From a virus, in IMG/VR virus record IMGVR_UViG_3300022751_000027, positions 1-39,837 of that record: a DNA stretch of 39,837 nt, one strand, 5' to 3'. Under the pieces are notes generated by a model. The model saw only the letters and a program-made list of their open reading frames with translations. It had not been told where the DNA came from and ran no database searches. A program made the position numbers and the translations under genes. Numbering within the stretch: the stretch's first letter is position 1; the number at the start of each line of letters is the position of its first letter. Below are positions 7,214-16,118 of the stretch, piece after piece.

Positions 7214-7497
7214 TATTTACCCTTAAAAATCTGTTTTAATCTATTCAAAAACGTAACTTTTGGCTTAACATACGGCGTTAATAGGCTATTCAAATACTTA
7301 GTAAACTCTACCGTATTATTGCCACTAAATTCAATTGTTATAGTATTTTCACCTTGAAAAACACTAACTATATTTAAATTTTCTTTACTATGGCTTTTAT
7401 ATAAAGATTGAAAGGCAATTATAGAACTTTGTATAGTTTCATCATAAACTGATATAGCTTTACTTAGTTTATAGGTTAGGGTTAAATTATTCATCAT
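7213..7497 (-). CDS. Hypothetical protein, 94 aa
   Basis: The start MMNNLTLTYK was chosen for AAGGA 9 nt upstream. A further upstream ATG (7518) would extend the protein deeper into the preceding gene. The C-terminus is basic (KVTFLNRLKQIFKGK). No recognised domain. The stop overlaps the exoribonuclease start. Confidence 0.65.
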   Translation of the reverse strand: MMNNLTLTYKLSKAISVYDETIQSSIIAFQSLYKSHSKENLNIVSVFQGENTITIEFSGNNTVEFTKYLNSLLTPYVKPKVTFLNRLKQIFKGK

Positions 7498-7963
7498 CAA
7501 TTTTAATCCTTGCTTCAATTTCTACAATATCCGCTTCTGCCATGTATCTATTACGCAAACCCATAGCCTTTTTTATCTTAGTATTATCATTCCAAGACTT
7601 CCAGCCAAATAATCTAAGGTTATAATATACAGTATAGCACCAGCCCACAGGATTATTAGGATTGCGTAACAAGCCTATTAATAACAATCTATCAGCTTCT
7701 GCTCTTGTGCAAAATTGATGCCAATAATTGTAATCATGCTCCATAAATTTACTATTATTTAGGCTATCTTTTTGTATAAAAAACTCTAAAAGCTTTGGTC
7801 TACTAGCTCCGTCATTAATAAAGCCACGTGCGATAGTACGCTCAATGCCGTATAAATCCTTGTATTTATAATCAGTACATAATACTAGAATGTCATCAGT
7901 GACGCGTTTTAAATCAGGTATTTTGGCTACGTAATAGGGATTGTTGTTAGTGTCGTATGGCAT
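7487..7963 (-). CDS. DUF1353 family protein
   Basis: A 158-aa protein with the DUF1353 signature: ARGFINDGASRPK near residue 45, then FMEHDYNYWHQFCTRAEADRLLLIGLL, and an aromatic YYNLRLFGWKSW block. DUF1353 genes are common in phage lysis or tail regions; the function is unknown, though conserved His/Asp residues hint at an enzyme. It sits between the lysis lipoprotein block and nuclease genes and overlaps the next gene by 11 nt. Confidence 0.85.
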   Translation of the reverse strand: MPYDTNNNPYYVAKIPDLKRVTDDILVLCTDYKYKDLYGIERTIARGFINDGASRPKLLEFFIQKDSLNNSKFMEHDYNYWHQFCTRAEADRLLLIGLLRNPNNPVGWCYTVYYNLRLFGWKSWNDNTKIKKAMGLRNRYMAEADIVEIEARIKIDDE

Positions 7964-8235
7964 TATCTTATCGCCTCAAAGTCTTTGAAAAATGCATCTT
8001 TATTTTCATAAATAAGAAGCCTACCTAAAAATAAAACAAAGTAACTGCCCGCTAAATATTTTGTATGGTCTACCTGCAAATAAGTATTTTTGCTAGTCTC
8101 GCCAAAATTTACAAGACATATATTATGTTTAATACAACAATCTGCATCAAACCATTCAGGGAAATTGCAGTTACTAGAATTGCCTGCTCCATTATATATA
8201 TAAACTTGCGGGGTATGTTTGCATTTATACATCAT
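7963..8235 (-). CDS. Hypothetical protein, 90 aa
   Basis: Cysteine-rich N-terminal half (C4, C23, C33, C34 and C40) with FPEWFDADCCIKHN, and a C-terminal part (VDHTKYLAGSYFVLF) that reads like a small beta fold. It has a strong SD AGGGGG 5 nt before ATG-ATG. The stop overlaps the DUF1353 start. No family named with confidence. Confidence 0.65.
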   Translation of the reverse strand: MMYKCKHTPQVYIYNGAGNSSNCNFPEWFDADCCIKHNICLVNFGETSKNTYLQVDHTKYLAGSYFVLFLGRLLIYENKDAFFKDFEAIR

Positions 8236-8414
8236 ATCAGCCCCCTAGCAATCAAAGCTAAATCATACAGTGCCTTAACTTTAGACACGTTTTGAATTAT
8301 TTTATCAGATAGTGATATTTGGAGTTTATTATCTTGAATAGTTGCTACTTTTTCAAGAGTAGTGCAACCAGTTAAAAGAAGTAAAAAGCAAGTCCGCATT
8401 GCTAATTTTTTCAT
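8232..8414 (-). CDS. Small outer-membrane lipoprotein, possible o-spanin
   Basis: A 60-aa protein with a basic N-terminus, a hydrophobic core and the lipobox LLTGC (Cys17), so a roughly 44-residue mature lipoprotein. A small lipoprotein shortly upstream of the endolysin fits an Rz1-like outer-membrane spanin subunit, but it lacks the usual proline-rich stretch and no i-spanin partner was recognised. A general phage lipoprotein is the alternative. A TATAAT promoter lies upstream. Confidence 0.7.
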   Translation of the reverse strand: MKKLAMRTCFLLLLTGCTTLEKVATIQDNKLQISLSDKIIQNVSKVKALYDLALIARGLI

Positions 8415-8440
8415 ATTTATTTAATTTAATTTGATAATTC

Positions 8441-8470
8441 ATTATATTACATTTTGACACAAATTGCTAA
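8441..8470 (-). promoter_or_regulatory. Candidate sigma70 promoter for the lysis genes
   Basis: On the minus strand TTAGCA, an 18-bp spacer and a perfect TATAAT, 27 nt before the lipoprotein start. The -35 is weak. It would uncouple the lysis genes from the tailspike end of the late operon, since more than 400 bp of non-late sequence lies between them. Confidence 0.5.
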
Positions 8471-8547
8471 AAAATCGACGTGTTTAAATGGCTTGTATTG
8501 CATTATTTTAATGTTAGATATGTGTTTGTACATTTTGATGCTTTAAA

Positions 8548-8685
8548 ATGAAATTAACCGCATTTTCAGCGGTTAAAGTGTACATCATAATTAATATTTT
8601 AGGAATTTTCTATATCGCTACAGTTTTTTATGGAATCACCTACTTTCTACCTTTTGTATTAATTTATTGTAGTAAATGTTTATAA
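8548..8685 (+). CDS. Opposite-strand hydrophobic mini-ORF, 45 aa
   Basis: A 45-codon ORF on the strand opposite all its neighbours, encoding two hydrophobic stretches (VYIIINILGIFYIATVFYG and TYFLPFVLIYC). A perfect 8-bp hairpin (TTAACCGC/GCGGTTAA, 8554-8576) covers codons 3-10. I see no good SD. Size and hydrophobicity resemble type I toxin peptides or small holins, but without an SD this stays a candidate. Confidence 0.35.
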   Translation: MKLTAFSAVKVYIIINILGIFYIATVFYGITYFLPFVLIYCSKCL

Positions 8686-8712
8686 AAAAGTAAAGATGTG
8701 TTGTATTTTTAA

Positions 8713-8828
8713 TTAAATGTAATTTAGAGATTAAACCAGCAGTCCAAAAACTGTTCTGTAGAGGCTCCTTAAAGCCACATGGCTCTCAAATAATCTTATG
8801 GAGTGCAAGGCTACTAAATTACATTTAA
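8713..8828. ncRNA. 116-nt element closed by a 15-bp perfect inverted repeat
   Basis: TTAAATGTAATTTAG (8713) pairs perfectly with its complement at 8814-8828. Inside are AGATTA/TAATCT (8728 and 8791), the hairpin AGCCA/TGGCT around 8772-8783, and GGCT/AGCC alternatives, giving a multi-branched fold. The interior is more GC-rich than its surroundings. It has no T-run and no ORF. It could be a structured RNA (either strand) or a MITE-like insertion; I cannot tell which. With the mini-ORF at 8548 it fills the 434-bp stretch 8415-8848 that lacks a late gene. Confidence 0.5.
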
Positions 8829-8848
8829 ATTATAGCATATATTAAAGC

Positions 8849-9169
8849 CTAGTAATTTAAATGTAGTACAATTTCATCATTCACATTTAAAAAATATTCT
8901 AAGATTAAAGTTTTATTATTTTTATCAATTATTTTAATAAATTTATCATCAATAATTATTTTATCTTTATCAGTTTTTGCGATTAAACTATCCGTGCTTA
9001 TTTTCTTTGGATTGCTCCAAATTATTAACTCACATAAAACTGGTAAATTATTTTTTTTGCACAAAAACTGTACGTTTGTACTATGCACTGTTTCGCTAGT
9101 TTTTTTAAACTCAATATCTTTTACATCTTTTAAATATATCAAAGTATCTTTAGTATTTTCAATTAGCAT
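8849..9169 (-). CDS. Hypothetical protein, 106 aa
   Basis: A lysine- and isoleucine-rich 106-aa protein, probably beta-rich (KDKIIIDDKFIKIIDKNNKTLILEYF). Coupled to the preceding Tad2-like gene by a one-base start-stop overlap, with SD AGGA. The two genes form a small cassette after the tailspike, a common site for accessory or anti-defence genes. No family recognised. Confidence 0.7.
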   Translation of the reverse strand: MLIENTKDTLIYLKDVKDIEFKKTSETVHSTNVQFLCKKNNLPVLCELIIWSNPKKISTDSLIAKTDKDKIIIDDKFIKIIDKNNKTLILEYFLNVNDEIVLHLNY

Positions 9170-9663
9170 TATATTATCCTATAGTCTGTTGCGATTTCAT
9201 CATCTGAATTAAAATTATATATCAAATCTTGATTATTAGAATTTAAATATATTTCACTGCCTATTTTGTGCAAATACATATCACTACCCCAAGCCTTGCG
9301 ATATGCTTTTTTACCACTATTTAAAGCTTCAATCGTTGCGGTATGATGTGTTAAAGCTATTAATTCTATATCAATGTCTATTACATTTCTATCAAATTTA
9401 AACATTAGTTTTTTATTAGGTCTATTTATAAATAATAGTTTTTTTTCAAAACTTAATGTTAATAAATTAGTATATAAAGTATCAATTTTATCAATTAAGC
9501 TAGGCATTTGTTTTATATATAAATCATTTTTATATTCTATTCCATTAATTAGCAAATCAAAAAAAATATAAATTTGATTATCTGATTTATTAAATGGCTC
9601 TATGCTTATATTTATAATACTTCCGCTATTTATATAATTAGCTATTTCTTGTATATCTTTCAT
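9169..9663 (-). CDS. Protein with C-terminal DUF2829/Tad2-like domain (candidate anti-Thoeris)
   Basis: A 164-aa protein. Residues about 107-164 read HTATIEALNSGKKAYRKAWG, then SDMYLHKIGSEIYL, and end DDEIATDYRII. That is the layout of DUF2829/Tad2: EAL-x-x-GKK-x-x-R-x-W near the start and a terminal [DE]W/Y-x-I after an acidic turn. Tad2 proteins bind cyclic ADP-ribose-type signals and block Thoeris. The N-terminal roughly 100 residues are an unrecognised beta-rich domain, so this is a fusion rather than a stand-alone Tad2. The terminal motif has Y where W is common. Domain call moderate; function inferred. Confidence 0.6.
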   Translation of the reverse strand: MKDIQEIANYINSGSIINISIEPFNKSDNQIYIFFDLLINGIEYKNDLYIKQMPSLIDKIDTLYTNLLTLSFEKKLLFINRPNKKLMFKFDRNVIDIDIELIALTHHTATIEALNSGKKAYRKAWGSDMYLHKIGSEIYLNSNNQDLIYNFNSDDEIATDYRII

Positions 9664-9665
9664 TT

Positions 9666-11261
9666 TTAAGTGCCTAGTTTTTTAATTAACCAAATGTTAT
9701 CCGTATCCTGATATTCTACAATAACAGAACTATTATCAACTGGGGTAAATGCCATTGTATTAGTACCATTAGGGAATAAGCTTCCGTCAGTGGTTTTTAT
9801 GCTAAATGTTGGCGTTACACCTAAAAATAATACCTCAACTTCTTGGGTATTTTTAGGGGTTGGCGGTAAATTTACTGTATAATTTTGTGCAGATGCTAAC
9901 GCTAGGGTTAATGTTCCATATAGAAAAACCCTAGACGCACTAGCTGTTATATTAGTAGTTCCTGCCGCAGGGAAATTCGGAGGGACTACTCTTATAGTTT
10001 GCTTAACCTGAACCCTATAAACTCCTGATGTTGTTAAATCTGTAACCCCTACAGAATCAAAGTCAAAGCTATCAGTCTCGCCCTTAATTAAATGTCTATA
10101 AGTAGAATCTCCTAATCCAATCTCCGCTTTTGAAGCATCTAAATAATTTAAAAATCTTGTAATACCTCTATTACTTGCATCTGCCTGTAATACTTCGATA
10201 GATTTAGTTCCGCCAGCACTCATGTTTTGCAAAGATATGCGATTATCTGCCCCGCTGGCTATCCATCTATAATGTCCGCCGATAGTTAAGTTCCCAGCAC
10301 TACCACTAAATAAATCTAAATATGCATCTCCACCTAATAATGTACTCTCAGCTTTAAACCTCGCACCATTAAAAGAGGATATTATATCGCCTCTTGAAAT
10401 TGCCCCATAATCGTATTTTGCAGACATTTGAAAGCCTGCCCCGTCTGTTTCAAATAAGCCCAGTCCTACAGTAGACAATGGTAAAAAATAAAATCCCTCA
10501 TCAAAGCCAGTATTAGCACCGCTTGGACTTAAAGGGCTACGGCGTGGGCACCATGCAATATATCCGTCTCTATGAAGTGCATCGCCTGTGGTTCTACCGC
10601 AAGTAGTGTGAACCTCATATTTACCATTCCATGTACTAACTAAAGAATTATTACTTATAAGCTCCACATCACACTGAAAATCTGATGTAGTGGTTATTCC
10701 TGTACCGCCTATATTTTGACATACTATTAAAGCCCCATTCCCAAGCGTCCCAGTAGCTCGCTTATTTCTAAATGATGCTACAGGCTGGTTATTATCCTGC
10801 CCTGTATTATCAAATAAGACAGTACCACTACCGTATGGATCAAGATTACTATATACATTACTATGTATAAATTTAATGGGATATTGCTGATTAGCTGTTC
10901 CAAATGTGCTAGTACTGTTAAAAGTAAATGCACCACTTCCTGTATCTCCTGTACGTGCAAAATTATCGCTAAAAACCTCCAAAGAGCCATTAACTATTGC
11001 ATTATTTTTATTACGGATTGTATAGCTATAACTATCTACATTTATATATAATTTGCCTATTATTCCATTTCTTGAGGGGAAGCCGTTTAATGTATTAATC
11101 GGCTGGCTTGCTGGTATTGTTCCTGCTTTATCCCAATATACTACTATAGGATTAGTTTCAGCATTTGTATTTGCAACACCAAACCAAATTCTACCATTAT
11201 TTAATGGCAGTCCGTTATTATCATAAAATATTAAAAACGGTGTTTCTAAACTTCTTGCCAT
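9666..11261 (-). CDS. Tailspike/tail fibre with P22-type head-binding domain
   Basis: A 531-aa protein. Residues about 1-100 match the P22 tailspike head-binding domain: TPFLIFYDNNGLPLNNGRIW, then FGVANTNAETNPIVVYWD, LNGFPSRNGIIGKLYINVD and YSYTIRNKNNAIVNGS. The remainder is beta-rich with Gly/Ser/Thr repeats and no recognisable endorhamnosidase catalytic motif, so the receptor-binding part has been exchanged. It attaches to the tail hub and recognises the host surface. It is the last gene of the virion module, as in P22. Confidence 0.88.
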   Translation of the reverse strand: MARSLETPFLIFYDNNGLPLNNGRIWFGVANTNAETNPIVVYWDKAGTIPASQPINTLNGFPSRNGIIGKLYINVDSYSYTIRNKNNAIVNGSLEVFSDNFARTGDTGSGAFTFNSTSTFGTANQQYPIKFIHSNVYSNLDPYGSGTVLFDNTGQDNNQPVASFRNKRATGTLGNGALIVCQNIGGTGITTTSDFQCDVELISNNSLVSTWNGKYEVHTTCGRTTGDALHRDGYIAWCPRRSPLSPSGANTGFDEGFYFLPLSTVGLGLFETDGAGFQMSAKYDYGAISRGDIISSFNGARFKAESTLLGGDAYLDLFSGSAGNLTIGGHYRWIASGADNRISLQNMSAGGTKSIEVLQADASNRGITRFLNYLDASKAEIGLGDSTYRHLIKGETDSFDFDSVGVTDLTTSGVYRVQVKQTIRVVPPNFPAAGTTNITASASRVFLYGTLTLALASAQNYTVNLPPTPKNTQEVEVLFLGVTPTFSIKTTDGSLFPNGTNTMAFTPVDNSSVIVEYQDTDNIWLIKKLGT

Positions 11262-14053
11262 TATTGTTTATCCTTATTATTGTTATTTATGGCATTACTG
11301 CCTAAAATTAGTTGCCTAGCATATTTAATTTTTTTAGCAAGAATGTCTTTAGCAGTTTTTGCTGTCTTTTTAAATTCTTTAAATTTACCATTAGATTTTA
11401 CAAATTTATCAAAAGCTTTAGACTTGGCTATTTGCTCAATGCCTTTTTCTGCCTCGCCTTTGCCAATAGTTTTAATCCCTTGCAAAAATTCAGGACTGGA
11501 TAATAATTTATCTGCTAAAGCTATAGCATTGCCTTTTTCTTTACTTAAAATAGAGGTAACCGCTCCTGCAATGCCTCCTCCCAAACCGCTGGGAATAATT
11601 TTACCAACGATTGCACCAGTCGCTATTTTTTTACCAGCATCTACAATTCTACTTACAAAACTAGCATTATTTAACTGCTTTGTAATTTCAGCTGTTAAGC
11701 CTGTATAAGAGCGTGCATTTAAAGCCCTATCAATGTTTTTAGATACAGTATATAAATCTTTTAATGGCTGTCTTGCTTCTTTAGGTAAATTACTCATTAA
11801 GGCTGCATAACTTCTTTTATTTTTTTGCAAACCCTCGTAAAAATCTATATAATTTTTAAAACTTAAATCTCCGCCTACTTCTTTTTTAGTAAATGATTTA
11901 GCTAAACTACTAGCCACAACTTCTTGTTTTTGTTCTTGCGGAATAGATTTTATTATTTTTATAAAATCCTCAGGCTGTCCTTTAGCTAATTTAGTAACTG
12001 AGCTAGTTAATTTATTAGTAAAGCTACCCTCTAAGTTTCTACCAAATAAATCTTTACTGCTAGCTTCTAATGCTTTTCTTTGAATAGTTAAGCCTTGAGC
12101 CTGTTCAAATTGTGATACTAATTCAGGATTAATTTTATTAATATGAGCTACTTGGTCACGTCTTAAGGCATTAATTAAATTATCACGAACTACATCACTG
12201 CCATTAGTACTAAATGCTTCGGTTGCTTTACCATATTTACTAGCATTTAAATTCGTACGTAAATCATTAATCAAAGCATAATTTGCAGTAGTATTTACTA
12301 TGCCATTTTTAGTATTATTAATTTTACTTAATACTGTTTGTTCTGCTGGGCTTAAGTTTTTAAATCCTCCTAATTCTTCTGCTCTAGTTTGTATAAAGTT
12401 TTTTGTATTATCAAAACTAGCTTTACTTGTAGCAGGTATTGCTTTATCTATATTATCCCTAATAGATTTTTCTTGAGATTTTAATTCGTCTCTTGTTGCT
12501 AATGCTGTTTTTTTAACACTTTCATTTAGTGTACTAAAATCTTTGCTTCCGCCTAAGTCCTCAATTATCTTATTCGCTCTATCTCTAACTTCTGATATTG
12601 CTTCTTTTTCAATCTGATAGCCTTGACTGCCCTTGTTTTTAATAGCTTGAGATATTTCTGTAAACTGTGGATTAGCACTTAAAAATTCAGGCGTTAAAGT
12701 ATTATCTAATCCTAATCTTTTTGAGGCTTCTAAAACATCAGGATTGGCTCTTGCTGTTTCTTGTAATTTCTCTAATGCTTTTTTATCGCCGTTACTAGCC
12801 TTTTGAATTAAATCAATTATAGGATTAGCATCGCCTTTAGTTGTATTTTCTGCTGTATTAGCAATATTAGACGCTTCATTCACTGCACTTTGTGCTACTT
12901 TTTCAGACTTACCAATCCCTACTTTATTGCCTACTGCTTTTATACCTTTACCTACAACGCCTAAAGCTTGAGGGCTTAATACCCCGCCTAAAACTGCACT
13001 TTGTGCTACATCTCCAGTATCAAAATTACCGCCTGTTGCTTTTTTTACTGCTTGATTAGCACCTTCCGCCCCTGCACCTAAAGCTATTCCGCCCGCTATA
13101 CTTTCAGGAGCTAGTAAAGCATATGGCACGGCTTTTAAAGCCCCCCCTGCTATATCTCCTATCTCTACTTTACCTTTGTTTATCCCGTAATATTTACCGT
13201 CTGTCGGCGATTGAAAAAATGCCGAACCGTCTTTGGTTTTAGTAAATTTAATATCAGGAAAATTATTTTCAAGTATCTTTACTTTTTCATCAATATCACT
13301 AGCTAAAATTGAGCCAAAAAACCCCTTAATAGTATTAATATTACTTGAATTTATATCTGTTGAATTGGCTATTTTATTAAATTCAGGAGCATTTATATAA
13401 TCTTGAATATCATTTTTAAATACTTTAGAGTTTATTTTCTCCTCGCCTTGAGCCTGCATTCTATCATTTTTATCTGAATTATCTGCAATAGTAAAGCCTT
13501 GAGGCAATTTTACTTGCCCTGCTTTTAGAGCTTGAGTTAACTGCTCTTTATCGCCTGCCTCCATAGTTCCATTGCTATATGCCGTTGCTACACTCAAAGG
13601 CAATTCTTGACCGCCTTTATTGTTAAATATTGGCTTTTGTACTTCTTGGGCTTGTGCTTCACTTATTAAGCTAAAATTATTGCTTGTCTGCTGTGGTTGA
13701 CTATTATTAGTATATGGTAATTTTATACTTCCCTCTTGTACTCCTTGCTCAAAAGCTAAAGCGTCTTGCGGTGTCATCTGCCCATTAATATAAGCATTAA
13801 ATAATTTACTATTAACATCAGAACTTACAGAAATTGATTGCGTTTCTTGCTTAGGCTCTAGCTCGGGCATAAATGGCTTGTTTACAGGCATATTTACATT
13901 GCTGCTCGCTATTGGAGTATTTGCAATAGCTAAATTATTGCCTATTTGATTGCTAAAGGGATTGGGAGGCAAGCCCTGTAAATTTAAGGCTACCTTAGAT
14001 TGGCTTGTATCTACGCCGTTTTGCCATGAGAATGGGCTGTTATTAGTTGGCAT
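11261..14053 (-). CDS. Large ejection (internal virion) protein, gp16-like position
   Basis: A 930-aa protein between the gp20-like gene and the tailspike, where P22 encodes ejection protein gp16 (609 aa). Q/N-rich disordered N-terminus (residues 1-190), a glycine/alanine hydrophobic segment near residues 300-360 that could span a membrane, long helical and coiled regions, then a second Gly/Ala-rich stretch (about 800-840). Such composition suits a protein injected into the cell envelope to form a DNA conduit. No lytic transglycosylase motif was seen. Identification is mainly by synteny. Confidence 0.7.
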   Translation of the reverse strand: MPTNNSPFSWQNGVDTSQSKVALNLQGLPPNPFSNQIGNNLAIANTPIASSNVNMPVNKPFMPELEPKQETQSISVSSDVNSKLFNAYINGQMTPQDALAFEQGVQEGSIKLPYTNNSQPQQTSNNFSLISEAQAQEVQKPIFNNKGGQELPLSVATAYSNGTMEAGDKEQLTQALKAGQVKLPQGFTIADNSDKNDRMQAQGEEKINSKVFKNDIQDYINAPEFNKIANSTDINSSNINTIKGFFGSILASDIDEKVKILENNFPDIKFTKTKDGSAFFQSPTDGKYYGINKGKVEIGDIAGGALKAVPYALLAPESIAGGIALGAGAEGANQAVKKATGGNFDTGDVAQSAVLGGVLSPQALGVVGKGIKAVGNKVGIGKSEKVAQSAVNEASNIANTAENTTKGDANPIIDLIQKASNGDKKALEKLQETARANPDVLEASKRLGLDNTLTPEFLSANPQFTEISQAIKNKGSQGYQIEKEAISEVRDRANKIIEDLGGSKDFSTLNESVKKTALATRDELKSQEKSIRDNIDKAIPATSKASFDNTKNFIQTRAEELGGFKNLSPAEQTVLSKINNTKNGIVNTTANYALINDLRTNLNASKYGKATEAFSTNGSDVVRDNLINALRRDQVAHINKINPELVSQFEQAQGLTIQRKALEASSKDLFGRNLEGSFTNKLTSSVTKLAKGQPEDFIKIIKSIPQEQKQEVVASSLAKSFTKKEVGGDLSFKNYIDFYEGLQKNKRSYAALMSNLPKEARQPLKDLYTVSKNIDRALNARSYTGLTAEITKQLNNASFVSRIVDAGKKIATGAIVGKIIPSGLGGGIAGAVTSILSKEKGNAIALADKLLSSPEFLQGIKTIGKGEAEKGIEQIAKSKAFDKFVKSNGKFKEFKKTAKTAKDILAKKIKYARQLILGSNAINNNNKDKQ

Positions 14054-15383
14054 ATTTATTTATTAAAGATTGTATATTATTAGTTGGTGCATGTGTAATA
14101 TATTGCTTAAAGGTTGTACCTTTTGGAATAACTACTCCGTTAATTTCTACAGGTCTATTGGCTGTGCCTAAACTACCTACTTGACTTGTCCAATCTGCTT
14201 TTTGTTGCTCCAATTCTGCCTTTAATTCTAAACCTTTTCTAGCAGCGATAAAATATTTTTCTATTTGTTCGGGTGATGAATTTTCATCAATACTACCCTT
14301 TAATTGCCTAGCAACATCTTGATTAGTTGATGTGCTATCTAACTTTGTAGCAATTAAATAATCATTTTTAAATGATGCTATTTGGCGTTTAATATCCTCA
14401 ATTTCTCCGCCTAAACCTAAACCGCTTTTTATTGCACTTACACCTTTTGTCCATAATCCGCCTTGTCTTAATTGAGGAATGCCTGCCAGTATATTATCTA
14501 CTTTTGATATTGTAGTTTGTGCCTGCTGTCCATTTTCAACATAGCTATTAACCGCTTTCATTGTTGTAGGATTATTAGCAAATGGGCTATTTATTTCATT
14601 TGCTCTTTTTTGTATTTCACTTTCTGTATTAGCAATATCAGCCGTGTTTTTATTTATAGTGCTTTGTGTATTTTGTAAGTCTAATGCTGTTTTTTGTGGA
14701 GCGTATAAATTAGATATATTTTGCCCTACAGTATCTGCTTTTGTTTTTGCGGTTGTAGCATTCGCTTGGTTAATCTGTGCTTCGGTTTGTGCAATATCTG
14801 TTTGGGGCTTACCTAAAATTTGCCCTACTATCTTATCGCCTCCGTCTATCTGCATAAGAGAATTTAATACACCTGCCAAAGCTAAATCGGGGTGTTCCTC
14901 AATAGTCTTTTTTAAAACTCCAAGCACCCCAGCGTTTTGCGTATCGCCTGAATTAGTAAATGCTTCAATACTATTATTTACAGTATCTAAAGCTAATTGA
15001 GTATTCCCAGCCTTTAAAGCTACGCCTATTTGTGATGCTGGTTGTACTATTGCTAGTTTTTGGTCTTTATCTTTGGTTTCCCATATTTTTTGAGCATTAG
15101 GATTACTTGGATTAATTAAAGCGAATTGCTTATAATCATCTAATGTTGCGGTAGGACTAACTAATTTTTGTATCAATGCTTGGTTTTGTGCTTGTTGTTG
15201 AGCTTCCGCTTGTGCTTTTAAATTATCCGCTATAGATTTTTGTTGATATGCTTCGGTTTGTGCATTAGCTTGGTTAGTCTGTGCCTTTGATAAATCAAGC
15301 TTTGCCCTATCCTGTATACCCTGCAAATATCCGTCAATTGGATTAGCAGTATTAATACCTAAATTAATTGGTGTATATTCCAT
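14043..15383 (-). CDS. Ejection protein, gp20-like position
   Basis: A 446-aa, glutamine- and alanine-rich, helical protein with repeated coiled-coil segments (KAQTNQANAQTEAYQQKSIA, and ADTVGQNISNLYAPQKTALDLQ). Size and composition match P22 DNA-transfer protein gp20 (471 aa), and it lies between gp7- and gp16-like genes. It is expected inside the capsid and ejected with the DNA. It overlaps the next gene by 11 nt. Confidence 0.72.
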   Translation of the reverse strand: MEYTPINLGINTANPIDGYLQGIQDRAKLDLSKAQTNQANAQTEAYQQKSIADNLKAQAEAQQQAQNQALIQKLVSPTATLDDYKQFALINPSNPNAQKIWETKDKDQKLAIVQPASQIGVALKAGNTQLALDTVNNSIEAFTNSGDTQNAGVLGVLKKTIEEHPDLALAGVLNSLMQIDGGDKIVGQILGKPQTDIAQTEAQINQANATTAKTKADTVGQNISNLYAPQKTALDLQNTQSTINKNTADIANTESEIQKRANEINSPFANNPTTMKAVNSYVENGQQAQTTISKVDNILAGIPQLRQGGLWTKGVSAIKSGLGLGGEIEDIKRQIASFKNDYLIATKLDSTSTNQDVARQLKGSIDENSSPEQIEKYFIAARKGLELKAELEQQKADWTSQVGSLGTANRPVEINGVVIPKGTTFKQYITHAPTNNIQSLINKYAN

Positions 15384-15392
15384 AGTTTATCC

Positions 15393-16118
15393 TTAAAATA
15401 ATCCAAAAGCTAAATCAGCACCAAAAGTTCCCATTGGACTACTGCCTATGCCAGCCCCAAATATTGAGCCTGCATTACCAGCACTTCCACCCATTCCACC
15501 GCCTCCGCCAAAGATATTACCTACGCCTTGACCTATAGAATTAAGTAATCCGCCTTGATTGTTGGCTTGAGATACTGCTCCGCCTGCATTTAATCGACCT
15601 TGACCTACTAATAAATCTGCATTAATTCCGCCAAAGTTTTGCACGGCATTTGCATTTGCACCGCTTGCATTAAAGCCTAAATTAGTTAAGCCTTGTAAGC
15701 CCTGTAATTTTTGCTGTAATAATGTATTTAGTAAATTAGGGCTAAACTGGCTTAATGCTTTTTGTGTATTTCCGCCACGTAAGCCTCCTGTTGCACTTGC
15801 ATTTTGCAATATGCTATCTTCGCCTTGAGCCATTAAACCTTGAAATATAGGCGAACTTTGAATGCTATTTAAGCTATTTTGCTGTGCATTATTACCGTTT
15901 AAGCCTAGTATATTTTGCTGTCCTGTTAATGCTCCAGTTCCTGCCTGCATATATGGCTTAAACATAGCTTCAATATCAGCTAAACTTTTACGGTTGCTAG
16001 CCATAGCATTATTTATGCCTTGATTTCCTGCACTTACTGCACTTTCTGTTCCATCATCTTTAAATATCGAACTGCCAATACTTAAAGCAGCACCTATTCC
16101 TGTACCAATATCGGGCAT
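15393..16118 (-). CDS. Ejection protein, gp7-like
   Basis: A 241-aa protein beginning PDIGTGIGAALSIGSSIF, a Gly/Ala-rich hydrophobic start typical of P22 gp7 (229 aa). The central ADIEAMFKPYMQAGTGALTGQ block is common in phage DNA-transfer proteins, and there is a low-complexity Gly-Asn-rich C-terminus. P22 gp7 is an internal protein required for infection and is trimmed at its N-terminus; no cleavage site is evident here. AGGAG SD. Confidence 0.78.
   Translation of the reverse strand: MPDIGTGIGAALSIGSSIFKDDGTESAVSAGNQGINNAMASNRKSLADIEAMFKPYMQAGTGALTGQQNILGLNGNNAQQNSLNSIQSSPIFQGLMAQGEDSILQNASATGGLRGGNTQKALSQFSPNLLNTLLQQKLQGLQGLTNLGFNASGANANAVQNFGGINADLLVGQGRLNAGGAVSQANNQGGLLNSIGQGVGNIFGGGGGMGGSAGNAGSIFGAGIGSSPMGTFGADLAFGLF

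Noticed and set aside
8713-8828. Known ribozyme or riboswitch class
   Set aside because: No hammerhead, twister, HDV or familiar riboswitch core could be matched by eye, so it is left as an unclassified structured element.
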